Of a stretch of DNA of 64,000 nucleotides, positions 24,943-33,370 are shown piece after piece. Numbering within the stretch: the first letter of the stretch is position 1; every line of letters begins with the position of its first letter. Made by a program: the position numbers and the translations under genes. Location: the NCBI GenBank assembly GCA_002340355.1, contig DDLX01000043.1, positions 1 to 64,000 on the forward strand. The letters run 5' to 3'. This DNA is from Cytophagales bacterium UBA2561. Lineage in GTDB: Bacteria; Bacteroidota; Bacteroidia; Cytophagales; Thermoflexibacteraceae. Below the pieces are notes generated by a model that saw only the letters and a list, made by a program, of their open reading frames with translations, did no database searches and was not told where the DNA came from.

Positions 24943-25875
24943 TTAAACCGTAACTAGCGTTTCAAAGTGAGAATGTTTCTCTTGTAAGCGAGTTGGGATT
25001 TCAATAAAATCTGGATGAAAAACACCTGCCAAAACTTCAATTCCATCGACTAAAGTACTCGCTGATGGTTGTGTAAATAATTCAAAATCAATAATATGCA
25101 CATTATTGTTTTGAACAGCCTGTAATTCACTCCAGCCTTCTTTTTCAGTAAGTAAGTGTACTTCTTCTAATGTCCGTGAAACATTAAATCCACACGGAGC
25201 AATGACCAAAACTTCGGGATCATACCGTCTAATTTTTTGCCAATCCGTAACGATACTATCTCCAGAAGGATTAGACAACATATCTATACCACCTGCGTAT
25301 GCAATTTGATGCGGAATCCAGTGGGCGCAATTATAAATCGGATTTATCCATTCTAATAAAGATACTCGTTTGGGTAATACTCTATTAGCACGTTGTATAT
25401 CAATAAGGACATCGATCCGTTGTCTTAGATTTTGTAAATGTTGATAAGCTTTTTCTTCCTGTCCTATCGCTTCCGCAATCGTTATAACAGACTGAAAAAC
25501 ATCCTCTAATGATTGAGGTGAGATTGAAATTAATTGAGGTTGTTTCTCTAATTTTGCGACTGCCGTACTGGTACATACCGTATCAATTTGGCAGATTTCG
25601 CAAACATCCTGTGTAAAAATTATATCAGGGGCAATCTCTTGTAAAATAGCTTCATCTACATAATAAAGACTTTTTCCTTGTGCTTTTGAAGCCGAAAAAA
25701 TACGGTCAATTTCTATACTATTGTATGTATTACCTTCCAAAATACAACGTACTACTCTAGCTTTCTCGGCAAGTGCGGTACTGGGACATTCAAAAGTAAC
25801 ACCATGTAGATTATCCTGCAGTTCCAAATCATAAATCATTTGGGTAACAGCAGGTAAAAAAGAACAAACTTTCAT
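24943..25875 (-). CDS. BtuF/FepB-like substrate-binding protein without signal peptide
   Basis: 310 aa. MKVCSFLPAVTQMIYDLEL, CEICQID, EWINPIYNCAHWIPHQIAYA and GGIDMLSNPSGDS fit the cobalamin/iron-complex binding family (BtuF-like, type III periplasmic fold, two lobes joined by a helix). There is no signal peptide: the conserved fold begins at residue 1, so the protein is probably cytoplasmic, as in the cobalamin-binding proteins annotated without transporters. Two closely spaced cysteines (CEIC) and a further NCAHW motif may bind a metal or corrinoid. No ABC transporter partner or cobalamin riboswitch is adjacent. The stop overlaps the right arm of the inverted repeat. Confidence 0.75.
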   Translation of the reverse strand: MKVCSFLPAVTQMIYDLELQDNLHGVTFECPSTALAEKARVVRCILEGNTYNSIEIDRIFSASKAQGKSLYYVDEAILQEIAPDIIFTQDVCEICQIDTVCTSTAVAKLEKQPQLISISPQSLEDVFQSVITIAEAIGQEEKAYQHLQNLRQRIDVLIDIQRANRVLPKRVSLLEWINPIYNCAHWIPHQIAYAGGIDMLSNPSGDSIVTDWQKIRRYDPEVLVIAPCGFNVSRTLEEVHLLTEKEGWSELQAVQNNNVHIIDFELFTQPSASTLVDGIEVLAGVFHPDFIEIPTRLQEKHSHFETLVTV

Positions 25876-26602
25876 TGATTATACTATTTATAATATGTGT
25901 AAATATAATATATTTTTTATGTAACTATCTCAAGTTCAATAAATAAAGAAACCGTGACTTAGTTCTTCGAATGTCATAATTTTTAACAGAACAATACAGA
26001 TTATTATGAGTTATTTTGCATACCAAAAAAATGTATTACATTTAAATATCAACAAAAATAAATTCGTAATATAAGGTCTAGATTTTAGAGTACTCTACCT
26101 TACTAAAAATAATTTAACAATCTTTGTTTATCGAGCTAAAAAGCCATTTTTGCGTAGTGGTAGATTTGTAAATTCACTGCTACGCAAAAATTAAAATTGA
26201 TTCAATATATTTGATAATCAAATAGTTACAAATTAATAAAGTTTTAGTAGAGTAGAGTAATTTTAGAGTTTTTTTGTAATATTCAAGTGCTTGAAAAATT
26301 AAAAACTAATAAGTTTTTTTAATAAAAAATGCAATATATTTTATATATAGTACATACAGATAACTAAAATCTTTAAAACATCAAATTCGATTTTATCGTT
26401 TATACTATAATCTATTTTAGTTGAACCTTAACCAACTTCTAAGATAATTTCTTAAAGGATGAAATCATATATAAAAAGACAAAATAGTCTAATTTAGCCC
26501 TATATGATTCTGTGATTGGAATTCAAGAAAATAAAAAAATCTTAGTAAAATTGCTTGAGCAAGCCTTCATGCTGGAATTGCAACTACTTAACCAAAAAGC
26601 TC
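25876..26602. other. 727-bp gap with one MITE
   Basis: Apart from the family A element (26091-26259) the gap is A/T-rich leader. Nothing else can be supported; short ATG frames such as the one at 26459 stop within 15 codons. Confidence 0.5.
26091..26259. repeat. MITE family A, intact copy with target-site duplication
   Basis: 169 bp. The inverted ends TACTCTACCTTACTAAAA and, on the complement, TACTCTACTCTACTAAAA match at 16 of 18 positions. The element is flanked by a perfect 9-bp direct repeat ATTTTAGAG (26082-26090 and 26260-26268). The centre is a palindrome with arms TTTTTGCGTAG and CTACGCAAAAA. No coding capacity. The parental transposase is not in the window. The truncated relative is at 1-146. 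Confidence 0.85.
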
Positions 26603-27328
26603 ATGGTACACGAAACTTATCACAAATGGCACACTCCTCGTCTGCAACGGGAATTTGAGATGTTAGTCTTTGGATACGCAGGAATTCCTGTAGTTATGTT
26701 CCCTACTTCCTATAATCGGTATTACGAATACAAAGATCGAGGCATCATTACCACCATGTCAGGATTTATTGATGATGAAAAAATCAAGGTCTATTGTCCT
26801 GATTCTATTGATCAAGAGACTTGGTACAATAAAGAAATTCCTGCTGCTGACCGTATTAAAGGACATGAACGTTATGAAGATCTGATTATCAATGAGATAC
26901 TTCCGAGAGCTTGTTATGAAACAGGATATGACAAAGTGGCTTTGGTTTCATGTAGTTTTGGAGCATTACACGCCACAAACCTTGCACTTCGGCATCCTGA
27001 CAAAGTTTCGCATTTAGTTTGTTTGAGTTCAGGTTTTGATATTCGTCCCTTTTTGGATGATTGGTATGATGAATCGGCTTATTTTATGAATCCTGTCGAA
27101 TATATGGCAAATATCGGCGAGTCGTGGCATTTGGAACACATCCAAAAAATTCATATTATCTTGAGTGCGGGAGAACACGATATTTGCAAAGAGGATACTT
27201 TACATTTTTCGGGAATTTTAGATGATAAGGACATCATGCACACCTTAGATATTGTTCGTAATTTTGACCATGATTGGGGTTTATGGCACCATGCTCTTCC
27301 AAAATATCTTTCTCAAATTACTCAATAA
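26603..27328 (+). CDS. putative esterase (COG4947-like alpha/beta hydrolase)
   Basis: 241 aa from the ATG at 26603; an upstream TTG at 26555 would add 16 residues of unlikely sequence. The alpha/beta hydrolase pattern is visible: GYAGIPVVMFPTSYNRYYEY (oxyanion side), the nucleophile elbow VSCSFGALHATNLALRHPDK with the central Ser, SAGEHDIC with a candidate Asp, and FDHDWGLWHHALP with the catalytic His. It matches the esterase-like family in which a short hydrolase has no lid. Substrate unknown; cytoplasmic. A shared terminator follows at 27335. Confidence 0.8.
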   Translation: MVHETYHKWHTPRLQREFEMLVFGYAGIPVVMFPTSYNRYYEYKDRGIITTMSGFIDDEKIKVYCPDSIDQETWYNKEIPAADRIKGHERYEDLIINEILPRACYETGYDKVALVSCSFGALHATNLALRHPDKVSHLVCLSSGFDIRPFLDDWYDESAYFMNPVEYMANIGESWHLEHIQKIHIILSAGEHDICKEDTLHFSGILDDKDIMHTLDIVRNFDHDWGLWHHALPKYLSQITQ

Positions 27329-27334
27329 AAGTAC

Positions 27335-27373
27335 AGAGCTTTGGTAAAAAGCTACATCTTGCCAAAGCTCTTT
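27335..27373. terminator. bidirectional terminator
   Basis: AGAGCTTTGG and CCAAAGCTCT form a 10-bp stem between convergent genes, followed by TTT. Confidence 0.75.
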
Positions 27374-27384
27374 ATTTGAATTGT

Positions 27385-28119
27385 TTATTGAACTACTTTT
27401 TTTAATACCACACTATCAACTGTTTCTACTTTAGAGATATCCGAAGTAATTCCCCAACTGATACTGTTGCCAAGTGATTGGGCTTGAGCCGTAGCCTGTT
27501 CTTCACCTGCGTCATTCAACAAAGAAATTGTAGCCACTTGACCATTCACCGCACCTTTAATTTGATATTTTGCGGTACAATCTTCACCCGAACAATGTAT
27601 ACCTGTCAACTCTGTTCCGTTTTGTTCAAATTCTAATTCCAACTTCAAATTACCTTGCGAAAATGTCCATTTACCCGAAAAATCAGCCTCTTCTGCCAAG
27701 TCACTTCCAGCATCTGTTGTTTCACTTTCTTCAGTTTCAGTTTTGTGTTTAGTTAAAGTGATATTCAACTGAGTAGCCGATAATTCGTAAGGTAAATATT
27801 TGATTTTTAGGGAATCACCTAAATTTTCCAGAATTGAGAATACAGCAAAATAACCGCTTTCTTTTCCTAAAACTAATGTGTTTTCATTTGATATTATATT
27901 GCCTGATTGTTCAGTAATGCCCAAAAAATTTTGAGCAGAATAAGTACCATCCTCTAAAATTTCTAAGATTTGTTCTCCTGCCACTAAGGTTTTTGTGGAT
28001 ACCTCTGAGGCAACTGTAATGACTGTCCAAGTAGTTCCATTTAAATCCTGAGCATAAGCTTTTGATGTAACAAAGCTTACACACCATAGAAAAAATACTA
28101 ATAAAATATTGACTTTCAT
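27385..28119 (-). CDS. exported protein with two lipocalin-like halves
   Basis: 244 aa. Signal peptide at residues 1-23 (cleavage after AYA). The mature protein is all beta in two parts: residues ~25-120 (LNGTTWTVI ... EILEDGTYSA ... ENTLVLGKESGYFAVFSI), which recall small lipocalin-like or META-type beta-barrels, and residues ~145-240 (DFSGKWTFSQGNLKLELEFE, GTELTGIHCSGEDC). A Glu/Thr-rich linker (~125-142) separates them. Function unknown. ATG 28119 is supported by the signal peptide. Confidence 0.65.
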   Translation of the reverse strand: MKVNILLVFFLWCVSFVTSKAYAQDLNGTTWTVITVASEVSTKTLVAGEQILEILEDGTYSAQNFLGITEQSGNIISNENTLVLGKESGYFAVFSILENLGDSLKIKYLPYELSATQLNITLTKHKTETEESETTDAGSDLAEEADFSGKWTFSQGNLKLELEFEQNGTELTGIHCSGEDCTAKYQIKGAVNGQVATISLLNDAGEEQATAQAQSLGNSISWGITSDISKVETVDSVVLKKVVQ

Positions 28120-28345
28120 ATTTTTAGAATTAATTTTAAAATAAATTAATAAATTTAGTTTTTATGGAAAATATCTCCAGATCGGCAAAAATTAGGATAA
28201 TATATAATATTTAATCTTTTCTCAAAAGTAGGGGTTTTGCCTGAAATTGTGAGCTTAGCTTCAGACTTAATTTTTTCTGTTTTTAGGATAACTTCTCCCA
28301 ACTGCCAAATTTAACCAAAGTGGGTATTTTTTTGGAATTCCGAAT

Positions 28346-28382
28346 GGAAACTTAAAACATTCCGAAAGTTTCCGTAGTTTTG
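28346..28382 (+). promoter_or_regulatory. tetR promoter with operator-like inverted repeat
   Basis: GGAAACTT (28346) and AAGTTTCC (28366) form a perfect 8-bp inverted repeat with 12 bp between arms, and ATTCCGAA occurs twice inside the same region. The -7 candidate TAGTTTTG (28375-28382) follows within 2 bp. The position suits autorepression by the TetR protein. The rest of the gap 28120-28428 shows nothing else. Confidence 0.5.
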
Positions 28383-28428
28383 TGAGCAGTTTGATTAAAA
28401 ATATACACCGCTTTAAATTGCTCAAATT

Positions 28429-29040
28429 TTGGAACTGAGGGATAGAATTTTAGAACAAGCCATTTTCCTATTCAAAACCTATGGAATTCGTAGTGTAACG
28501 ATGGACGACATTGCTCAACGTTTAGCCATCTCTAAGAAAACATTATACCATCATTTTAAAAATAAAAGTAATATTGTTAAGGAATCTATGCTTATCATTC
28601 TAAAAGAGGATAAGTGTTGCATAGAAGAAATTACCACCAATTCTAGAGATGAAATTGAGGAGGTTGTAAAAATGAATGCAAATATGCGTCAGATTTTACG
28701 TGAAATCAATCCGGCTATGATTTATGATGTGCAAAAATATTATCCTGAAGCATGGAAATTGTATGATGATTTCAAGAATTATATCCATGAGCGAATTGCA
28801 CGTAATCTGAAACAGGGAATTCAACAAGGTGTATTTCGTGCTGAAATAGACCCTGAAATACTAACGATCGCTCGTTTAGAACAAGTTCAGTTAGCTTTTG
28901 ATCCTATTATTTTTCCTCCTGAAAAGTTTAATATGCTTAATATACAAGTACAACTTTTCGAGAATTTTGTACGAGGGCTCTTGACTCCTAAAGGGCTGAA
29001 ACTCTACAAAAGTTATTCTCAAAACTATAATATAGACTAA
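28429..29040 (+). CDS. TetR-family transcriptional regulator
   Basis: 203 aa starting with TTG at 28429; the first residues MELRDRILEQAIFLFKTYGI match the normal TetR N-terminus, so no other start is needed. The HTH is at residues ~25-50 (VTMDDIAQRLAISKKTLYHH). The C-terminal all-helical domain should bind an inducer. It is 28 bp before the tolC ATG in the same direction, which suggests control of efflux, and its promoter holds an inverted repeat that fits an operator. Confidence 0.85.
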   Translation: MELRDRILEQAIFLFKTYGIRSVTMDDIAQRLAISKKTLYHHFKNKSNIVKESMLIILKEDKCCIEEITTNSRDEIEEVVKMNANMRQILREINPAMIYDVQKYYPEAWKLYDDFKNYIHERIARNLKQGIQQGVFRAEIDPEILTIARLEQVQLAFDPIIFPPEKFNMLNIQVQLFENFVRGLLTPKGLKLYKSYSQNYNID

Positions 29041-29068
29041 AAACGTGTTTCTAAATTTTTTCAAAAAA

Positions 29069-30451
29069 ATGAAACTTCAAAAACGAATCCTATTGTTTTT
29101 CGGACTCTTTTGGCAATTCCATTTGTTTGCTCAAGAGCCACAAGAAAACAAGGTTGTTTTGGAAAATTACACCCTTGAACAGTGCATTCAATACGCACTT
29201 GACCACAGTAATACCCTCAAAAATGCTAAGCTGGATATTCAAATTGCGGAACAGCAAATTCGTCAAACTGCCGCCGATGGACTGCCACAAGTTAGTGGTA
29301 GCTTGAATGTTTTGCATAATTACAAAGTACCTAAATCATTTTTACCTGCCCAACTAGTTGACCCTAATGCACCTGAAGGAACATTTGCTGCTGTGGAGTT
29401 TCAACCTTCCTTAAATGGACAAAGCGTATTCTCTCTGAATCAATTATTATTTGATGGGGCATTTTTCACAGCATTACGAGCTTCCAAGGTTTTCAAGAAA
29501 CTTTCTGTTCGTCAGTTAGATATGACTAAAAATGACATTATTGCTAATGTCAGTCAGGCGTATTATATGGTTTTAATTAATCAAGAACGAAAATCCTTAT
29601 TGGATAAAAATATCGAGCGACTTGAAAAGTTACAGACCGAAACAAAGGCACTTTACGATAATGGTTTGGTCGAGAAATTAGATGTTGATAGAATTACTGT
29701 CAACCTTAATTCACTTAAAGCCGAAAAGCAAAAGTTGGATGTGGGGGTGGCACTCAGCTTAGAGTTTTTGAAATTCCAAATAGGATTGCAAACTATCGAT
29801 GAGATGACAATTGGAGAGAAACTTTCTGAGATTCAATTTGAAGCACCTGAAAATTTGGCGGCTTTAGCTGATGAAAAATTTGATTATACACAGCGTCCTG
29901 AGTATCAATTACTACGAACTCAAGCCGAACTAAATGAATTAAATATTCAACGTTTTAAGTCTGGGTACTATCCTAAAGTATCATTTTTTGCGGATTATGG
30001 TTGGAACTCAGGAACAAATGAAATGAGTGATTTTGTCAATTTCGGAGATTTTTGGTTTGGAAATGGTAAGTATGGTATTTCACTACAAGTTCCTATTTTT
30101 GATGGGTTTCGTAAAAATTCATTAATTCAACAGAATAAATTAGAATTACGAAAAACTCAAAATGATTTGCTGGAAATTCAGAGAAGTATTAACTTACAAA
30201 TTGTACAAGCGGCTGGCAATCTGCAAAGCAACCTCGAAATTTTGCAGGCTCGTCAGCAAAATGTAGAATTAGCTAAAGAAGTTTATCGAATTACGCAAGT
30301 GAAATATCGCGAAGGAGTAGGTTCAAATCTTGAAACAATGGAAGCCGAAAATGCCTTAAAACAAGCGGAAACTGATTATTATACTGCTCTATATGATGCA
30401 CTTCTGGCTCAAGTTGATTTGCAAAAAGCTATGGGAACCTTAGGTGAGTAA
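29069..30451 (+). CDS. tolC: TolC-family outer membrane efflux channel
   Basis: 460 aa from the ATG at 29069, which gives a good signal peptide (MKLQKRILLFFGLFWQFHLF, cleavage near FAQ); the GTG at 29045 adds eight residues without improving it. The family pattern is clear: YTLEQCIQYALDHSNTLKNA, the internal duplication of coiled-coil hairpins, NVSQAYYMVLINQERKSLLD, YGISLQVPIFDGFRKNSLIQ and EMEA-type C-terminal helix. It forms a trimeric export duct with an inner-membrane pump and adaptor. Neither is encoded next to it: a terminator follows directly, so the pump partner must be elsewhere. Confidence 0.9.
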   Translation: MKLQKRILLFFGLFWQFHLFAQEPQENKVVLENYTLEQCIQYALDHSNTLKNAKLDIQIAEQQIRQTAADGLPQVSGSLNVLHNYKVPKSFLPAQLVDPNAPEGTFAAVEFQPSLNGQSVFSLNQLLFDGAFFTALRASKVFKKLSVRQLDMTKNDIIANVSQAYYMVLINQERKSLLDKNIERLEKLQTETKALYDNGLVEKLDVDRITVNLNSLKAEKQKLDVGVALSLEFLKFQIGLQTIDEMTIGEKLSEIQFEAPENLAALADEKFDYTQRPEYQLLRTQAELNELNIQRFKSGYYPKVSFFADYGWNSGTNEMSDFVNFGDFWFGNGKYGISLQVPIFDGFRKNSLIQQNKLELRKTQNDLLEIQRSINLQIVQAAGNLQSNLEILQARQQNVELAKEVYRITQVKYREGVGSNLETMEAENALKQAETDYYTALYDALLAQVDLQKAMGTLGE

Positions 30452-30476
30452 ATAACTTGATTTTCAATATTCTATT

Positions 30477-30510
30477 AAACCTATAAGATATATATCTTAT
30501 AGGTTTTTTT
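30477..30510. terminator. bidirectional terminator between tolC and rfbB
   Basis: AAACCTATAAGAT / ATCTTATAGGTTT stem followed by seven T. Confidence 0.85.
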
Positions 30511-30520
30511 ATGGCAAAAA

Positions 30521-31537
30521 CTAATTTAAATATTTTTCTAAATACCAATCAACAGTTTTAATGATCCCTGTCTCAAAATTTTCTTCGGCTTGCCAAGCTA
30601 ATTCCGTTTCAATTTTGGTGGCATCAATGGCATAACGGCGGTCGTGTCCTGCACGGTCTTGGACAAAAGTGATGAATTTTTTATATGATTCGCCATTAGA
30701 AAGTGGTTGTTTTTCATCCAAAATTTGGCAAATCGTTTCTACAATATATAAATTATTTTTTTCGTTTCGTCCGCCAATATTGTAGGTTTCTCCTGCTTTT
30801 CCTGTTTTATAAACCAATTCAATTCCTTTACAATGATCAAGCACATAAAGCCAATCTCGAACATTCAAGCCATCACCATAAATAGGAATAGACTCTTGAT
30901 TAAGGGCTTTTCGAATAATTACAGGAATAAGTTTTTCATCGTGTTGTTTAGGACCGTAATTATTGGAGCAATTGGTCGTAACGACATTCATTCCATAAGT
31001 GTGAAAATAACTCCGAACAATCATATCGCTGGAGGCTTTCGAAGCACTATACGGACTATTTGGGGCATAAGGAGTTGTTTCCTTGAAAAGTCCTGTTTTG
31101 CCTAATGAGCCATATACTTCATCAGTCGAAATATGATGAAACCGACAATTTTCATACCCTGATTTTGTTTTAAAAGGAGCTGACATCCAATGATTTCGGG
31201 CAACATCCAAAAGTGTAAATGTTCCGTTTACATTGGTTCGAATAAAGGCTTCGGGACCCGAAATTGAGTTATCAACATGCGACTCGGCAGCGAAATGAAT
31301 CACTCCTCGAATGTCATATTCACGGAACAAATAAGTCACCAATTCCCGATTACAAATATCTCCTTGAATGAATTTATAATTAGGATTTGGTTCGATTTCT
31401 TGCAGATTTTGAAGGTCGCCTGCATAGGTCAGAACGTCCAAATTGAGGACTAAAATATTAGGGTTTTGTGCCAAAAAATGGGGCAAAAAATTCGATCCAA
31501 TAAATCCTGCTCCACCTGTTACCAAAAGCGTTTTCAT
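30521..31537 (-). CDS. rfbB: dTDP-glucose 4,6-dehydratase
   Basis: 338 aa from the ATG at 31537, which gives MKTLLVTGGAGFIGSNF; the in-frame ATG 36 bp upstream is unlikely. The extended short-chain dehydrogenase fold shows the NAD-binding GGAGFIG, FAAESHVDNSI, ISTDEVYGSLG (Thr-Asp-Glu catalytic triad typical of the dehydratase), YSASKASSDMI (Tyr and Lys) and NNYGPKQ. It makes dTDP-4-keto-6-deoxyglucose for rhamnose or other deoxysugars of surface polysaccharide. No other rfb gene is adjacent, so it is isolated from its pathway. Confidence 0.93.
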   Translation of the reverse strand: MKTLLVTGGAGFIGSNFLPHFLAQNPNILVLNLDVLTYAGDLQNLQEIEPNPNYKFIQGDICNRELVTYLFREYDIRGVIHFAAESHVDNSISGPEAFIRTNVNGTFTLLDVARNHWMSAPFKTKSGYENCRFHHISTDEVYGSLGKTGLFKETTPYAPNSPYSASKASSDMIVRSYFHTYGMNVVTTNCSNNYGPKQHDEKLIPVIIRKALNQESIPIYGDGLNVRDWLYVLDHCKGIELVYKTGKAGETYNIGGRNEKNNLYIVETICQILDEKQPLSNGESYKKFITFVQDRAGHDRRYAIDATKIETELAWQAEENFETGIIKTVDWYLEKYLN

Positions 31538-31640
31538 AAATGAGAATAATTTTATCCTTATTTCACTATCCATTTACCGCCTCAAAGATAGAGACTTCAA
31601 AAATGGGCTTGAGACTTTTAAGGTTTTTTGTAACTTAATT

Positions 31641-32219
31641 TTACAAATCAAAAATCAAGGTATCTAATTCTAAATCCAACTCAACTTCCAAGGCAGTCGC
31701 AAAACTCAAATTTTCCTTAAATTTCAATTGCTCTAAAAATTCCTCTTCATCATTAGATAAACTTTTGAGAATTTTGATTCTTTCCACATGATTTTGTCGG
31801 TCTATATAAATTTCATGTTTGTTGAGTTTCAATAATTTAATCAAATTATTTATTTCCGTATCATTCTCATTTACAGATTTATAAATTCCATCTTCGTATT
31901 GAAGTTTTTGTTTTAATACTTCAGAATTTGGTGTAGCAATTGGTAAAAATGGCTCAATTTTTCTGGGTTTATAGCCGTTAATTTTGGAAAGTACAGCAAA
32001 CCAATTATGATAATTATCAGCTTCAGTATTTTTCAGGCGAGGGTCAAAATGCTCAATATCAACCGCATCGGTTTCGTGAATAAAGCGTTCTGAATATGTA
32101 CAAAAACCCACTTGTTCGGCTTTCAAAATTTGTCGAATTTTAGTTCGATTGCTTTGTTTTTGATAGCTTAATTCTTGGCAGAGAATTTCAGAATCTGGTT
32201 TTTTGATGAGGTATTTCAT
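31641..32219 (-). CDS. HNH-type nuclease, PtuB-like, with altered zinc ligands
   Basis: 192 aa. The fold follows the HNH family that partners ABC-type ATPases (PtuB, TIGR02646-like): a first motif C40-T-Y-S43, the HNH core DIEHFDP with H57, N72 in NYHNWFAVL, and a later motif S78-K-I-N81 where the family has C-x2-C-N. The C-terminal pattern FLPIATPNSEVL, LQYEDGIY, INNLIKLLKLN and DRQNHVERI also fits. Three of the four usual zinc cysteines are thus absent, so the fold may be held without zinc, or the enzyme may be inactive. The ATG overlaps the end of the ATPase gene by 4 nt, a sign of translational coupling. Confidence 0.7.
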   Translation of the reverse strand: MKYLIKKPDSEILCQELSYQKQSNRTKIRQILKAEQVGFCTYSERFIHETDAVDIEHFDPRLKNTEADNYHNWFAVLSKINGYKPRKIEPFLPIATPNSEVLKQKLQYEDGIYKSVNENDTEINNLIKLLKLNKHEIYIDRQNHVERIKILKSLSNDEEEFLEQLKFKENLSFATALEVELDLELDTLIFDL

Positions 32220-33334
32220 GGAGCTGGAAAGTTATATGCCTGACCAATTTTCATGAATTCTTGCATAAGTTGCTGTTTTACAGTAGTATCAGTTTCGTGT
32301 TTTATCAAAATTTTAAGTTCAATGTAACGTTCCCATTTTTTTACGCCTTCTTTTCCTAAGATATTTCGTACCCCAAAATCCCTGATAAGCAAATCATTAG
32401 GGTCATCTCCTGCAGGACTGTTTCCTTTTCGAGCATATACTTTTCCATTTTCGCCAAACTCCAAAATAACCCGTTCACAAGGCTCAAATTGGGCTGCAAT
32501 AATTGGGCTATGGGTTGCCATAAAAAGTTGTGTATTTTGTATAATTCCAAGATAAGTATCGACTAAATCATACAAAAAATCGGGAAAAAGACTGTTTTCA
32601 GGTTCGTCAATCAATAAAATTCCATTTTTGATTTCTCGGTTAAAATACAAAGTAAAAATATGTCCTAACCGAAAAATAAAATTTCGAATTCCTGTACTTA
32701 ACTGGTTGTAATTCACTTTTTTATTTGTCTCCGAAGTAGCATTTTTAGTTTTGATGTATGCCTTGAGGTTATCCGTTAATTGAATGGGTTTTGAGGCATT
32801 TTTGATATCAAATTCTAAGCCTGCCTTATCTAAAATCTTATTCCATAATTTGGCAATTTCTTGTAAAATATCAGGATTGGCTTTATCAAATTCGGTTCTA
32901 ACTTCTCGGATAGTTTTATCTAAATTTTCTTCTCTTTCTTCGAATTCTTTTAAATCATTTTCTCGTTTTTTAATTAGAAAAATGAGTAATTCCCAAAAGG
33001 TTCTTATTGAATCATTGGAGACTTCAAAACGAGTAGGGAAATTTTTAAAATATCTCAAGGCATGGTCTAGTATAACTGAAGGGACATCCCTAAGACCTAC
33101 ACCTGAATTTGTGTGAGTTTCAGCAGGAGAATAGATAATTAAATCTGAATTTTGAATACGATTATCTGTATATAAGTTTATTAATAAAGTAGATTTCCCT
33201 GTTCCATTTCCACCAATAAAACAAACTTTATCAAGTGGTTTTCCTGCTTTGGGATGATTTTCGGGATAAGTCAAATCCAATTCAAAATCCTGAAATTGTC
33301 GAAAATTTTGAATGCTAATTTTGCTAATTTTCAT
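32216..33334 (-). CDS. ABC/SMC-type ATPase, PtuA-like
   Basis: 372 aa. Walker A GGNGTGKST (residues 41-49), ABC signature-like YNQLSTGIRNFIF (about residue 205-218), Walker B ILLIDEPENSLFPD and the H-loop MATHSPIIAAQF are all present. Between them lies a charged helical insert (about 100-180) instead of a long SMC coil. Such ATPases form defence modules with an HNH protein (Septu: PtuA and PtuB), where they oligomerise and control the nuclease. Here the HNH gene follows with a 4-nt overlap. A retron reverse transcriptase is not present. Its ATG lies 36 bp after the stop of the ABC exporter gene. Confidence 0.75.
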   Translation of the reverse strand: MKISKISIQNFRQFQDFELDLTYPENHPKAGKPLDKVCFIGGNGTGKSTLLINLYTDNRIQNSDLIIYSPAETHTNSGVGLRDVPSVILDHALRYFKNFPTRFEVSNDSIRTFWELLIFLIKKRENDLKEFEEREENLDKTIREVRTEFDKANPDILQEIAKLWNKILDKAGLEFDIKNASKPIQLTDNLKAYIKTKNATSETNKKVNYNQLSTGIRNFIFRLGHIFTLYFNREIKNGILLIDEPENSLFPDFLYDLVDTYLGIIQNTQLFMATHSPIIAAQFEPCERVILEFGENGKVYARKGNSPAGDDPNDLLIRDFGVRNILGKEGVKKWERYIELKILIKHETDTTVKQQLMQEFMKIGQAYNFPAP

Positions 33335-33370
33335 AGGTCAAATTTCTTCTAACAAACTGAATATTTGATA

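Larger units (their letters stand above)
23365..24944. repeat. 1.58-kb segment bounded by 44-bp near-perfect inverted repeats
   Basis: The left arm (23365-23409) reads AACAGGTTGTTTAAAAAAAA and continues to TTGCTGTT. The right arm (24901-24944) is its reverse complement, AACAGCAAAAAATGATATTT ... AACAACCTGTT, with one mismatch and one 1-nt gap. Within the left part a shorter perfect 11-bp inverted pair AGGTTGTTTAA (23368 and 23524) bounds a 167-bp piece between higA and higB. No transposase lies inside and no target duplication is evident. Contents: the higB remnant, a family C repeat, a dead TPR fragment and an RHS remnant. Confidence 0.75.

Noticed and set aside
25876..26090. Cobalamin riboswitch before the BtuF-like gene
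   Set aside because: No conserved B12-box-like segment or long structured leader is seen on the minus strand.
32784..33116. 110-codon plus-strand frame inside the ATPase gene
   Set aside because: It is the antisense shadow of a gene with intact ATPase motifs.
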